This document shows, in pieces, positions 24,101-38,479 of a stretch of 64,000 nt of DNA. How positions within the stretch are numbered: the stretch's first letter is position 1; the number at the start of each line of letters is the position of its first letter. The notes below the pieces were generated by a model that made no database searches, was not told where the DNA came from, and saw only the letters and a program-made list of their open reading frames with translations. A program made the position numbers and the translations under genes. Origin of the DNA: Magnolia sinica (lineage: Eukaryota > Streptophyta > Magnoliopsida > Magnoliales > Magnoliaceae); NCBI RefSeq assembly GCF_029962835.1, contig NC_080584.1:83790862-83854861 (forward strand). The letters run 5' to 3'.

Positions 24101-24849
24101 GGGTTCCTTTGTTTTCTCAGTTTCTCCAGTAAAGGAAGTGTATTATTAATATAGTTTTATCACTGTTAAATCAAACACAGGAATTGTCATTCAAATCCAT
24201 ATGTATTTAGAATACATGTAAGTAAATTTGTAATCATTGTAATTTTTTTAATGAAATTATTGTGAAAATGTTAAATGTAAATAGTGACATCAATGTATTT
24301 TGATGATGATTTGACATCAATATAAAAAATTCTATCATTATAATTTTATTTTTGATAAACCAAACATAAGAATCAACAGTCTAATGCATTAGGAAACAAG
24401 TAATTTTAAACCATTACACATTTTCTTTACATCGTTGTTATTGATGCTAGAATCTGATCAATCCTACTTCGCTTCCTGCGAGCCTCTTAGATACTTGTAT
24501 ATGAACAATGAATAAGAAGACATTGGGGGCACGGGTTGTGGCCGGGGGTCCTCCGATGCCTAAGTCATGCAGTAGGCACAGTAAAAAAGATGGGGGTAAA
24601 TGTGCATACCTATTCCTCATGGCAGAGAGTGTATTTATAAGCTTTCTAGGCTGTTTGTGTATCCGGGTGGATTTGTTGGATATGCTAGAGGGACCCGTAT
24701 TGTAATGTGAATCTGCTTTTAAATTTTTCTTCGATTACACCTTGATTAACATGATCCTCGAATGAGATCCTGCCCATATACGGTGCAGGATTCTCTTTGG
24801 ATGTTTCTATTATGAGGTCAAGGTCGGTATCTGAGGCCGATGTCAGTAC

Positions 24850-25005
24850 CCAAGCTCAACGGGCAGACTGAGTGAAGATACCTCATTTCAACACTTGAGG
24901 TCTTGGTATCGATCCTTAGCGGGGGTGGCTAACATGGAGTGTGTGTACTGACATGGGTGTGTACTAACAAGCTAACCCCTCCCCCCAAAAAAAAAAAAAA
25001 AAAAA
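24850..25005 (+). mobile_element. tRNA-derived SINE inside the Tat LTR
   Basis: This 156-bp insert has a pol III A box (agctcaacggg, 24853-24863) and B box (ggtatcgatcc, 24905-24915) with about 41 bp between them, and a poly(A) tail at 24987-25005. The LTR motif (ga(t/g)gtcagta(c/t)cc) resumes on both sides, but because that motif is itself repeated in the LTR I cannot call the exact duplication. Confidence 0.75.
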
Positions 25006-25375
25006 GAAGGTTGAGGTCAGTATCCGAAGTCGGGGTCGGTACTTGAAATCGATACTAGAAAACAGGGCAAAGGCTATGGATAAAATCCGTAGCTAAAGAC
25101 CTATGACTACGATTTTAGTTCGTAGCACGACCGTAGTCATAGGTGCTGTAACAATAGGTCTAAAACCTATGGATATAATCCGTAGCAATTATTTCTGTAG
25201 CCAAAAGTAACTACAGCTATGTATAGTATTTGTAGCTAAAAGTGGTGTTACATCCGTAGCAATATTAAGAATTTAATAATGGCTATGGTTGTAAGATTAC
25301 TAGCTACGGTCAATATCCGCAGCTATTGCCTACATTCAAAAGAAATTATAATCATTCATTCTTTCAATTACCACC

Positions 25376-25503
25376 TGCATAATCATTCATTCATTCATTT
25401 AGTCAATTACAATCATTCATTCACTCAGTCAATTATAATCATTCATTCAATAATGAATCAATTACAATCATTCATTCATTCAATTCAATTACAATTACAA
25501 TAA
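25376..25503. repeat. (ATTC)n-like degenerate microsatellite
   Basis: Runs of attcattcattc interrupted by 'aattacaatc' phrases, within the left subterminal region of the CACTA-like element. Confidence 0.8.
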
Positions 25504-25690
25504 TGTTGAAAGTACAAAGCTTGGTGAGTCTGTGTGTAGTCGCATATGGCCAGGTGATTCCTTCATCCACCATAGATAGAAAATGGATGCGAGTATCAAT
25601 AGTCCACCTACACATCCGATAGCTATACTGATAACTTCTCCTGCGCATCTTTTGTAATTATATTCGAGGGCGAACCACCACTAGAGGACT
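25495..25690 (-). pseudogene. Exon-like fragment encoding a membrane segment, unidentified gene
   Basis: On minus, a polypyrimidine-rich acceptor (ttttatgttgcag) leads into 25690. One frame reads a Cys/Arg-containing lead and then ISIAIGCVGGLLILASIFYL plus WWMK, a typical single membrane-spanning helix followed by a basic residue. It continues ESPGHMRLHTDSPSF and stops at 25495-25497. I do not recognise the gene. It looks like a terminal exon of a type I membrane protein captured by the CACTA element, but the family is unknown and the reading could be fortuitous. Confidence 0.4.
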
Positions 25691-28061
<2,371 letters not shown>

Positions 28062-28459
28062 ACTAGTGGAACATGTCATCAGCAACATGACCTATAATCA
28101 TATAAAATATCCAATTTAGAAAACTTGAAAACCAACCATAAAAGACCTTAGAGCTTAATAGGGAGCCAAATCCAACCTAAACCCATAAAAAGGACCTGTC
28201 TTACAAGTTTTTTGGTTATTTTATTGAAAACCAATCTGTCCTGCATGGGTGATGGATTCTTATTATCAAGCATCCAATTTACTGAAGAATACTCTATAAC
28301 AAAGAAGAGAAAAATAAATAAATAAACAACATTCAAATATAAAATAGAACCAGCAACATAATATCCAGCAAGATAGAGCTTTAAGCTTAAATATGTAAAG
28401 CAAGAATGGAAAGGAATATCCTCACCCATATTTCCATGATTGCACTCATTTACCATATG

Positions 28460-29020
28460 TGTAACAGCCCACGCCCACACTGTATGATATTGTCCGCTGT
28501 GAGCACAGCCCGCACGGTTTTGTTCTCGGGGTCACCCCCAAAAAGCCTCATACAGTATAAGGTGACAACTCCATATATTACCATCATAACTTCAGACGAC
28601 ACTTCCGATGTGGGACAAAGTTTTACCTTTACTGTGTGCACATTAGCCTGCCAGCCATCTTGGGGCCCGCCCACATGTGTGCCCGCCCACATGTGACCAC
28701 AGTGACGGGGCATCACAATATCCCCCACCGAGGGCAGAGCCTTCCTCGGCTCTGATACCATTTGTAACAGCCCACGTCCACACTGTATGATATTGTCCGC
28801 TCTGGGCACAGCCCGCACGGTTTTGTTCTTGGGGTCACCCCCAAAAGGCTTTATACAGTATAGGGTGGCAACTCCACATATAACCACCACAACTTCAGAC
28901 GACACTTCCGATGTGGGACAAAGTTTCACCTTCATTGTGTGCACAGTAGCCTGCCAGCCATCTTGGGGCCCGCCCACATGTGTGCCCGCCTACGTGTGAC
29001 CACAGTGACGGGGCGTCACA
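28460..29020 (-). mobile_element. TRIM retrotransposon, structurally whole
   Basis: Two 258-bp LTRs (28460-28717 and 28763-29020) start TGTAACAGCCC and end (A/G)TCACA. Between them are only 45 bp, holding a purine tract (plus: tatcccccacc, 28719-28729) and a perfect 12-base initiator-Met primer-binding site (plus gctctgatacca, 28749-28760; TGGTATCAGAGC on minus). The 5-bp duplication ATATG flanks it (28455-28459 and 29021-29025). By my count the LTRs differ at about 20 positions (about 8%). It codes for nothing; mobilisation would need proteins from another LTR element. It lies inside the CACTA-like element. Confidence 0.95.
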
Positions 29021-29025
29021 ATATG

Positions 29026-30049
29026 TGTGTGCCAAATCCAAGCTGTAATTCGAAGGGGAATTGAAAATAAAACCAAGCCACAGATGGAAATGAGAACCAC
29101 AAAGAAAATCTCCCAAACATAAGTACTTGTTTCCACTTGATTAAATTTTGCCAATTCAATTCATAGTCTGATACAAATGTCCCTAGGATAAGCTAAACAT
29201 ACAAATTGATGTGCAAGGCCTATTAAGATGTTTTAATGACATTCAATCCTTCCATCAATTCAGTTTAATACAAATCTCTCTAAGATGCACTCTAAAACAA
29301 AGAAAGAAATAAAGGTGCTTTCAAGAGAACCATCTAAATTAATTTACACCTAGAGAAAATATATGAAATATGGTTGCACAAAATATGACAGGAAGCAGAG
29401 CATATTCATGTATAGAGGTGGGCAAGCATCTATTTCAAAATTATAGCAAGTACAAACAGCTAGGAAGCAGGACCACCACCTGGTTAGAAGAAGGTTTCCT
29501 ATAACTCCAATCTGAAAGTTTTGAAACAGATTGCCCACACTACTTTCTATGGGTGAAAAATGTGCAACACTCCACAATGATATTTAAAAGCTTATCAGCA
29601 CAATAGGGACCACCAAATGCTAACATGGAATGATATGTGTAAGATCTCACTTCACCGGATTGCCAACTACAACCTCACTAACAGCTCGAGCCACTCCTCA
29701 TCCTGAAAAAGCACCAGCCCCAGATATGTAAACCTGCAACCACTCCGCTGATTCATACTATGCATCAGTCCTATACAAAAATTGGCCAAGTTTTGCATTG
29801 ACTTGGCCAATCCACCCGGCCATGAAAACTTAGCCGAGTCAATATTTGTCTAATAAAATTGGTTAATAAGAACCATTTTTTTAGGTGAACACCTTTTCTT
29901 TAGTTCTACAATAGTCACTAGAGGTCACGACAAGTGCTCAAGAGGACGAAACTATCAAGTGGTGTTGAGAAAAAACTTGTCAAGGATATGAAAGTAACCA
30001 CTTGAAAAAAAACTTGTCAAGGATATGAAAGTGAAACCATGGTACTCAC
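29026..30049. other. CACTA interior, no gene recognised
   Basis: Intron-like AT-rich sequence. A short direct repeat (about 25 bp, aaacttgtcaaggatatgaaagt) occurs at about 29966 and 30008. Confidence 0.4.
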
Positions 30050-30145
30050 CTTAGTCAAGACCTGCCTTCTGTTGTTCAAAATCCCATGCTGCACAATTCC
30101 TGGAGTTTCAGGAATTGTGAGTGATGGCTCTTTGTAAACACGCAC
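30050..30145 (-). pseudogene. 96-nt exon-like fragment, unidentified host gene
   Basis: On minus the segment has a perfect acceptor (ttcttag, after a run of T) and donor (AAG/GTGAGT). It is exactly 32 codons, open, and reads VRVYKEPSLTIPETPGIVQH then GILNNRRQVLTK. The composition is that of a real protein exon. It is in phase with the 31919-32008 segment 1.8 kb upstream on the same strand, so both probably come from one gene. I do not recognise the family. Confidence 0.55.
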
Positions 30146-31918
30146 CTAAGAAAAAAAAAGGAAAGAAAAAATCAACTTATAAAAAAACTTACACCAAAAT
30201 TTGACTGTCCATTCAATATAATATCTAGAACTGAGCTGAATTCGATTGCCAATGCCACAAAGAACTATTTGCCAGCATGCTAACTATTATAAAAGAATTC
30301 AAAGAAGAAGGTACAAAGTGAAAATCACAAAAAACAATGGGGAACAGAAAAATGAGAAATCTCGGTATGTGAACAAGATATTCAAACAATCAGTTCTACC
30401 AAATGAGAAATTGCAAAATTTGTTACCAATCAGAAGGCACCTAACGAATCTGTAAGCCGGAAGTAGCTTGAAAAATCAGTAATCTTTTATGAGATTGAAA
30501 ACAAACCAAGAGGAGTTATATGATCATCTGTCTGATGACTGATGACATGTAGAGTAAGCTCATGTTCTGATTTGCCACAAGTGGAAACCACAACCGGCGT
30601 TAAATGTTGGCTACTGGAAAAAATGCGGCAGCAATGTTCCATTTTGTTATAGTGACTTGGATATTTGGCCATGGGGCCAACTATAAACAGGATATCAAAG
30701 ATGAAAATCATGGAACAAAAAACCATATATACATTTATATATGCCAGAGTACTTGCATACCGAATGTTGGTGCATGTCTTATTCATTAGTCACCAAGGAA
30801 AAAGTGCAAGATGCCTTCTCTACTTGGGAGGTTTCAATATATGACAACAAGGTTCTAAAGGTCTATGGTAAATGGAAGAGCCCTTATGGATTTAGTGATG
30901 TAAATATAGGCAAAAGTACGACGGAGAGAGCCAATCATTTTTAAAAAAAAATCAAAGACACAATCGCTCATCAGTTTTCTTTACCAATTTTGTGCAATCA
31001 TGTGCTTCAGTAGATAAGCTAGGATTCGGCCCATGATCTTAAGGTTGAGACACATAGTGCCAGTCCAATCAAGTTACAGGTGTCATCATAGTCTTAGTAA
31101 GAAGTGATTCAAAATACAAAGAAAGAAATAGCTATTATAAGAGGCATCACTATAAAAATTGAAACCTGCTCAATCTTGATAAACTTTTCTCCACACGCCC
31201 AAGATCAAGGATTAGTCAGATCATAGCCTAATGATAGTTGTGCTAGCTTCTCATTCCTTCTTGAGCTATTTCATCAAACAATTAGCATGAACGAAATATA
31301 AGAGGGAGATTGTATCATAAATATCAGCTACATCCACACAAAACACTCCTTGTTGAGCCATTTTATCAAATAGTTAGCATGCATGAAATACAGGAGGGAG
31401 ATTGTATTATAAATATCAGCAACATCCACACAAAACACCCCTCTTAAAGTTGTAAACCTTGCAAAAATGGCATTGAAATCTTCCTTTCCCCTACTCTTAA
31501 GATATTGTCCTTCAAATCTATTATACACAGCACAAAGTTAAGTCATTAGAAGATCATTTCCATGTGTAATTGTAAACTAGAAATTAGGTCTGTTAACCAA
31601 GTTACCTTGTGCATCTGGAGCATCTCAAGCCTAAAAATGAGATGATCATCTAGACTTGAGAAGATCTGAATGGATGGCCATTCCAAGCATCCAAACAGAC
31701 CCAAACCCTATTCATTCATTGAAAATCCACATTACCAAAAATTAAAAAAATATATAGACAAAGAAGGTGCTGTAAAAATGCCTCGCCTTCACGCATGCAT
31801 ACATTTCTAAAAAAACAGAGAGAGAGAGAGAGAGATTGGAGTCAACGGGGAATATTGTTTCAGGACTAAACTGAAAAAAGAATTGAAATGTTAGAACTGA
31901 AGAAGAGAGGAAAATTAC
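30146..31918. other. CACTA interior, intron-like
   Basis: No gene recognised. A direct repeat of about 80 bp occurs at about 31260-31330 and 31350-31440 (phrases such as 'cgaaatataagagggagatt' and 'catccacacaaaacac' occur in both). Confidence 0.45.
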
Positions 31919-32008
31919 CGTGGAGGTGGGTGATGCATTAGATGCACGGTTAGGGTTTTCCTTACATGGATTTCTAACGATGAGAATCGAGCCTCCCTCG
32001 GCGATAAA
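31919..32008 (-). pseudogene. 90-nt exon-like fragment, unidentified host gene
   Basis: On minus, ttcctttgcag precedes the segment and GTAATT follows. It is exactly 30 codons and open: FIAEGGSILIVRNPCKENPN then RASNASPTST. It joins in phase with the 30050-30145 exon. It is likely a captured host fragment; the family is unknown. Confidence 0.5.
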
Positions 32009-32039
32009 CTGCAAAGGAATAATGGTTTTGAGGTAATCC

Positions 32040-32042
<3 letters not shown>

Positions 32043-32100
<58 letters not shown>

Positions 32101-32148
32101 AGAGAGAGAGTGTAGGGGGTGGAGTGAGAGAGGGAAGGTGGTGGAGTG

Positions 32149-32199
<51 letters not shown>
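32043..32199. repeat. Two (GA)n microsatellites
   Basis: Runs at 32043-32097 and 32153-32199, separated by a G-rich spacer. Long Arg-Glu or Ser-Leu open frames across them are artefacts. Confidence 0.95.
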
Positions 32200-32205
<6 letters not shown>

Positions 32206-32229
32206 TGTGTGTGAGTGGGGGCAATTTTT

Positions 32230-32590
32230 TAGGAGTGGTTCGCCCTCTGCACGGACCCAGAGACGGACTATCCCCATCAGGGGCTCCATGGGGCCCACTG
32301 TGATGCATGTGGTTCATCCGCTCCATCCATTCCTTTAAAAGGTTTGTTCAAATATAAGTATCCAAAAATGAGATGGATTGAAAGCCCAAGTGGACCACAT
32401 CAGATATAAATGGTAGGCAGTTAATCCTCATTGTTTCATACGATGTGGTCCAGTTAAGTCTTCAATCTGCCTCTTTCTTTGGTCTCATGCACTAAAATGA
32501 GCCATAAAATAAATGGATGGCTTAGATAAGACACACATATTGTGGTGAGATCCATGGAGCTCCATATGGGAAGTTAACTTTAGATATAGT
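32230..32590. mobile_element. MITE-like GTGGGCCCAC-type repeat
   Basis: Typical phrases in the order of this repeat class: 'ggggcccactgtgatgcatg', 'agtggaccacatcag', 'gatgtggtccagttaag', 'aaataaatggatgg', and an inverted closing arm 'gagatccatggagctccat' that mirrors 'ggggctccatgggg'. Exact ends are unclear. Confidence 0.55.
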
Positions 32591-32949
32591 GTATTATGGT
32601 TTTAGAAGCTTTTAGCTACGGATTAAAACCGTAGTAAATTAGCTACGGTTATTATCTGTAGCTGAAACCGACCATAGTCCGTAGCCTTTGGTCATTTTTT
32701 TGGTAGTATGAGGTCAGTACTTGAGGTAGGGTTGGTACCTGCGGTTGGGCCGATACCTGAGGTCTGGTTGGTTTTCTGCCTTGAGATCGGGTCGAGGGCC
32801 GAGGCTGGCAGTCATAGTCAGAATTTATGGTTGGGACTCAGGGTGGCCTTGGAGGTCGGGTTAGTTCTCCAACTCTTCTCGGAGAGTTTCCTTTGGTGAT
32901 TGGTTTGTTATGTCCTGAACATCAGGTCAGTTCACTCTTACCTATAACA

Positions 32950-35900
32950 ACCACCCCTACTTCAGAGTTTGAATTTCATGATCTCGGGAAGTAAGGAGGT
33001 TTGAACTATTATGTAGGTGAGATATTTTGAATTTGAGTGGGGTCAACCCGCCTTATAGAAAATTTTCAATCCGAATGGCATAACCTTATAATAGTAGAGT
33101 CCTTTGTTGGTAATAAAAGTTGCTTTCTACTTGTTATGCTTGTGCATGACGATTTGATTATAGCCCGAGTATGCGTGGATAAAGCTGAGGAGCTCTTGTT
33201 CAGCTGTGCTATTAACCAGTTGGTTGATCCTCCGGAGAGCGAAGCCATCCTTTGGGCATGCTTTGTTCATGTCAGTGTAATCAATGCATATTCGCCATTT
33301 GCAATTAGACTTATTTACCAATACGAAGTTCACTAGCCAGTCGAGATAGTAGACTTCTTTGATGAACCCAGCCTTGAGGAGTTTGTTAACTTCCTCACTA
33401 ATTGCTGCACAATGTTTTGGGTTGAACGTGCATGATCACTTTTTCCTTATAGGATTATGGTCAGGGTCGATGTTCATCCCATGGACCATCATCTCCGGGT
33501 AGATACCGAGCGTGTCCTAGTGTGACCAAGCGAAGATGTCAGTTTGTCGCTTCATTAGGTTGATGATTTTGTCCCGCTGATATGGTTCCAGTAATGACCC
33601 GACCTAAATCGTGCGGGTTGAGTCAGCCTTACAGAGGGGCACAGGGATAAGGTCTTCTACTGGTGACCCTCTCTTGGCAGACTCCTCCCATGGGTCTAAG
33701 GAGGTGATGGTCATCGTCTGTTGTTGCGATTTTATTTAGGGCACTATCAAGTAGAATTGTCGGGCTTTGTACTGGTCACCTCTGACCTGGACGATGTTGT
33801 GCTCGGCAGGGAACTTCATCGCAAGGTGGTATGTAGATACCACAACTCTTAGGGATTTAAGAGATGGTCTACCCAAGATTAGATTTTACACTGATGGGCA
33901 GTCAACCAGAAGGAAGTCGATCATGATAGTTGTCTGGTTGATGCCTTCTCCAGCAGTGACTGGGAGTAGTACGCTTCCTTCAAGATTAACCTTTCCTCCC
34001 ACAAGCAAGTGGGTGTGTATGAGTCATAACCTTGACCTTCCGACACCCATTTTGTTTAAGGTGGTGATGAACAAGATGATGGTCGAGCTCTCAGTATCAA
34101 TCAGTATGCGATAAATCTTATGGTTGGCCACAAACATAGTAACTACCAAGATATCGTGTGGATGATGGATTTCTTGGGTGTCCTCTTTTGTGAAGGTCAA
34201 GTTACATGAACTCAGCCTTTGCTCTTTCATGGCCCTGCTGGTGAGGTATAGATTGCGCTTTGTATTATTATTGTTCGCGTTTCGAGCATGTGACCTGCGT
34301 GCTCTGTTCGAATCTCCATCACCAGCTGATTCACCAAATATGTTGTGTATTTCACCCGTTGCCTCGTTGTGGTTTTGCTCATCTCGTTGCTCGTTTCGCT
34401 TGTCAAGTCATTCAACCCTTCTCTTATTAATAAACTCTTGTGGGTGCCCTTTCCAGATGAGGGACTCGATCTCTTCCTTGAGGTCGAAACATTCCGCAGT
34501 GTTATAGCCATGGTCTCGGTGGAATTGACAATATTTCCATTTGTCCCTCTTCTTGGCATCGACCTTCATCTTGTTATGAACACTTTAAAATTCTTTTATT
34601 GCATATCTCCATGAGCACTTGTTTGAGGGTGGTGTTCAAAGGAGTATACAAGTGGAATCGAATTTTTGGTCATCGACTTGTATGCTGGCATCTGCTATGG
34701 TCACCATTTTTTTTCTTTTTATTAATGATGATAGGAGGCTCCTCCTCCTCTTTTCATTTCCTTCCTTTATTTGTGCTATTTATGCATCGAGTAGCCTTCT
34801 GCGAGTTGAAGAGCTCCTCGGCATTTGAATATTTTAAAACTTGATTGAAGAAGTCGGTTAGAGTGGCTGGGGGTTTTTGCCGATTAAGAAGAGGAACTTC
34901 CCCTGTTTGAGGATAACTATTGTAGCAATAATGGTTATCGTATTGGAGTAGTCGTCGACCTATAGTGCTTATGCATTAAAATGAATAATATGATCTCTTA
35001 AAAGCTCATTCTTCCTCTATGTGATTGTGAGGAGATGAGTTGAAGGTTTTTCCCTATATATCTTTTCCGCTGATGAACTGTGTGATAAAAGCCTTGCCGA
35101 GCTAGGCGAAGGAGATGATAAATTTTGGCTTTAAACGTCTATACCATTTTCATGCTGCTCCTGATAAGGTACGGGAGAACACTCTACACATTATGGGCCC
35201 CAAGGCTTCGTAGAGTTCCATCCAAGCCTTGAAGGATTTAAGGTGTTCGGCTGGGTCTTCGGACCAGAAATAAGGAGTGATTTAGCCATCCAGAACTTGG
35301 ATGGGAGAGGGGATCGCATGATGTCGTTAGTGAATGGAGGCCTAGCCTCTTTCAGCATGGCCTCGACGAAGGCAAAGGCTTTTGCTTGGCACGCTTGTTG
35401 AACATCACCGAGCTGACCCTGGATCTCTTTGAGCTCTACCTCCCATGGGACTTCACTTTCCACCATAACCTTGGGGGCCTTCCCACGCCTTCTTTTCTCT
35501 AGGGTATGGTGCAAGTCAAACTCAGCGAGTATGGTTGTTTCCACAATATGGGTGGGGGTTTGCCTATGTTGCATTTGGTGGCCCTTCATCGTGTGTGGAT
35601 CATGAGGTCCCGGTGGAGGTCGGGATTACTCAATAGTTGTGCCTACGTCCGCACTCTGATCAAGGAGTGGTTGCCCAATATCCTCATTATTTGATCCATG
35701 TTGCTAGTTAAGACCTTAACTTAGTTTTCAAAGGAAATGAGCTGGCCTCCATTGTTGTGGGACCACTATACGGTCACTATGGGAGGGGCGTTGGTGTGGT
35801 GGTATGAACATGGTGCTTCAGGATCTTCGGACTGCTCATCTAGCATAGAATTGGTTCAGTAATTGTGACTAAGGCATTTTTCCTTCCTTTAGCCATCGTA

Positions 35901-35965
35901 GAGCAAATATGACAAGAATTTCTGGACAACTTTGCTGTCGATTCTCACAGACAGTGCCAAACTAT
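32950..35965 (-). other. Internal region of the Tat-lineage fossil
   Basis: In element direction (right to left) the recognisable order is primer-binding site, gag-like, protease and reverse transcriptase. RNase H and integrase are not recognised. The short plus-strand open frames in this interval are shadows of the minus-strand relics. Confidence 0.8.
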
Positions 35966-36907
35966 TGAGCTGGAATTTGGTCAATCCCACTTTGCTTCCT
36001 GCAAGCCTCTTAGATACATGTATAGGAATAATGAACAAGAAGACACTGGGGCCGCGCGCTGGTTGTGGCCGGGAACACTTCAATGCCTAAGTCAGGTAGT
36101 AGGCGCAGTAGAAAAGATGGGGTAATTGTATATACCTTTCCTCATGGCAGGGAGTGTATTTATAAGCTTTCTAGGCTGTTTGCATATATGGGTGGATTTG
36201 TTGGATATGCTGGAGGGACACATATTGTAGTGTGAATCTGCTCTCTGATTTTTCTCGGATTATGCCTCGAATGGTGTGATCCTCGGTTGAGATCTCGTTA
36301 AGAAGTCTTGCCCATATACGGTGTGAGATTCTCTCTAGATGTTTTTATTTTGAGGTCAAGGTCGGTATCCGAGGTCGAGATTGGTATTCGAGGTCAAGGT
36401 CAGTTCCCAAGGTCAAGGTTAGTATCTGAAGTTAAGGTTAGTACCCAAATTCGAGGTCAGTACCTAAGGTTGGTTTGGTACCTAAGGTCTGGTCAACTTT
36501 CTGCCTTGAGATCGGTTCGGGGGAAGAGGTTAGCAGTCGCAGTCATGATTTGTGGTTGGGACTCAGGGTGGCTTTAAAGGTCGGGTCGGTTCTCCAACCC
36601 TTCTTAAAGAGTTTCCTGTGGTGATCGCTTCGCTATGTCTCTAACATCAGGTTAGTTTGTTCCTACTTATAACAGCTATTATAGTTGGTGAAACAAACAA
36701 ACCCTTAGAACTTTTATATTGCAAGTTTGAATAATTGAAATTAAAAGTTAGTTTAGAGAATTAATAATATAGATGAAGTTTAGAGTTTTATTATAAATAC
36801 ATCTCATTACATTATAATTTGTACCTTTTCTTAATTGATAAATCTATTTCACCTTTTTAACCTTGAGGTATTCCTTTGAATATTTCAACCCACATACGAA
36901 GGCTAGT

Positions 36908-38307
36908 TGTTGAGACACAAATATTATATATTTAACCCTTCAATTAAATTAGTTTTTTTGGCATTTAATTGATAATTTGATTTAATTATATACGTTTTTA
37001 TTATACGAGGAGATTAAGAAGCCTATGATGAATATGCTCTTAAAAGGAAGGATTTAGACCTCAAAAGAAGATAATGAAGAATTGGAGATTTAAAAGTCAT
37101 TAATAAAGACTTCATATACTAAAGATTTAAGGAAATCAAGTGTGGAATGAATGGAATCGAATATTTGAAGTGAAGAAACAAAGGAAAAGAAATTCTGAAA
37201 ATTAAGGTTCAAAAAAATCACATTTTGAAATTCTGCAGCAAGAAAAACATAATTCTAAAAAATTACAGAAATAGACTTCGATGACATCGAAGTAAGTTTC
37301 GATAACATCGAAGATAACTTCGATTCCATCGTAGCCACTTTGATCCCATTGAGCAAATCATGAATTTTCTCAGTTCGTTGCTGGACAGATTTTGTTGCTA
37401 GACATATTCATGCACTCTTCGATGTCATCGAAAGAATATTCAATGTCATTGAAGGTGCCATCGAAGTCATGGTAACTACATAAATTCAAAGGTGGTTTGC
37501 AAACTTGTTCGAGGTGGTGCGATAAATTGAGTTACAAAACTATTTAAAGGAGTCCCTAAACTATTCCAAATCATCTTCTAGTGTTTGGAAATGAAGAGAA
37601 GGCTTAGGAAGAGCACCGACAATGTTCTTCTACTTCGATTTCTTCATGGGTTCTAGTAGATCTTTTAGTTTTTCTTTTATTTTTTAGTTAGCCATGACTA
37701 GCTAATCTCTTAGCTAAGGCTAAGGGATGAAGCTTGTAGTTATTCTTAATGTTTAGTTTATTTTAATTCTAGTTTATGTTAAACTTCCATTAATTATTAG
37801 TTTAAATGAAAGAATATTTTTAGTTTCCTATGATTTACTGTGACTACAATTACAGTAGATGCTCGAGAAGCTTTTAATATATTCTTACTTGTTTTGCAAT
37901 TGTGTGATCTGTAAACTTCGTGATCTACCATTGTCTATGGGCATGGTAGATGCTTGAATTCCCTACAATAATTGCATTGGCACTTCATGAGGGAACTAAA
38001 CTAATGAAAGTTTAGATTTTTTTTTAATGGTTTCATCATCCGATTGGATAGGATAAGATTTTGATTCTGATTAAATTATCATTGAATCAAGTAGATTAAT
38101 ATTGAGATTGCTACAAGTAGATTCCTAGATCCTTAATCTTTTATCCTTATTAATTAAAACATTTTTCCTTCATCGTTGGATTAAAAATATAGACAACCAA
38201 GTTAGATTTAGATTAGTTCTAAACCGTATTCCTCATTTCCCGTGGATTCGACCTTGGTCTTACCGAGCTATTATTACAGTGCAACCCTGCACTTGGGGTT
38301 GTGAACA
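36908..38307 (+). mobile_element. Solo LTR, 1.4 kb, related to the LARD LTR family
   Basis: Begins TGTTGAGACAC and ends GGGGTTGTGAACA; flanking CTAGT (36903-36907) and ATAGT (38308-38312) match at 4 of 5 bases. The end is the inverse of TGTTCACAACCCCAAGTGCA, matching the start of the 5081-12900 LTRs, so the two are distant relatives in opposite orientation. Near 37265-37460 it carries a cluster of the palindromic motif TTCGAT(G/A)(A/C)CATCGAA in several variants. Confidence 0.75.
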
Positions 38308-38479
38308 ATAGTCATGTCTGTGTTCTTTCAGATTTTTCATTACTTGAGGCACTATTAGGGTATTTGAAGATCAATTTTTGTACAAATTTTGTCAGTGTTT
38401 TGGTTTTTTCTATGACTGCTCGTCCAAGTCATTGCAACGACCCGAACAAGCCATATCAAGTGGTATCAAAGCGTTGCTG

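Noticed and set aside
24850-24920. tRNA gene
   Set aside because: A and B boxes are present but there is no foldable acceptor stem and a poly(A) tail follows, so it is a SINE.
28450-28977. 175-codon minus-strand open frame
   Set aside because: It spans both TRIM LTRs and the 45-bp interior and repeats itself; it is a by-product of the GC-rich LTR, not a gene.
31915-32326. Minus-strand Ser/Leu-rich and plus-strand Arg/Glu-rich open frames
   Set aside because: They read through two GA microsatellites; only the 31919-32008 piece has exon-like features, in another context.
34178-34844. Several plus-strand open frames over 80 codons
   Set aside because: They are opposite-strand shadows of the Tat-lineage gag/protease relics.
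38461-38472. TGGTATCAAAGC as proof of an intact LTR element
   Set aside because: It is a good primer-site match but the right LTR copy cannot be followed beyond 41334, so I report only a degraded element.
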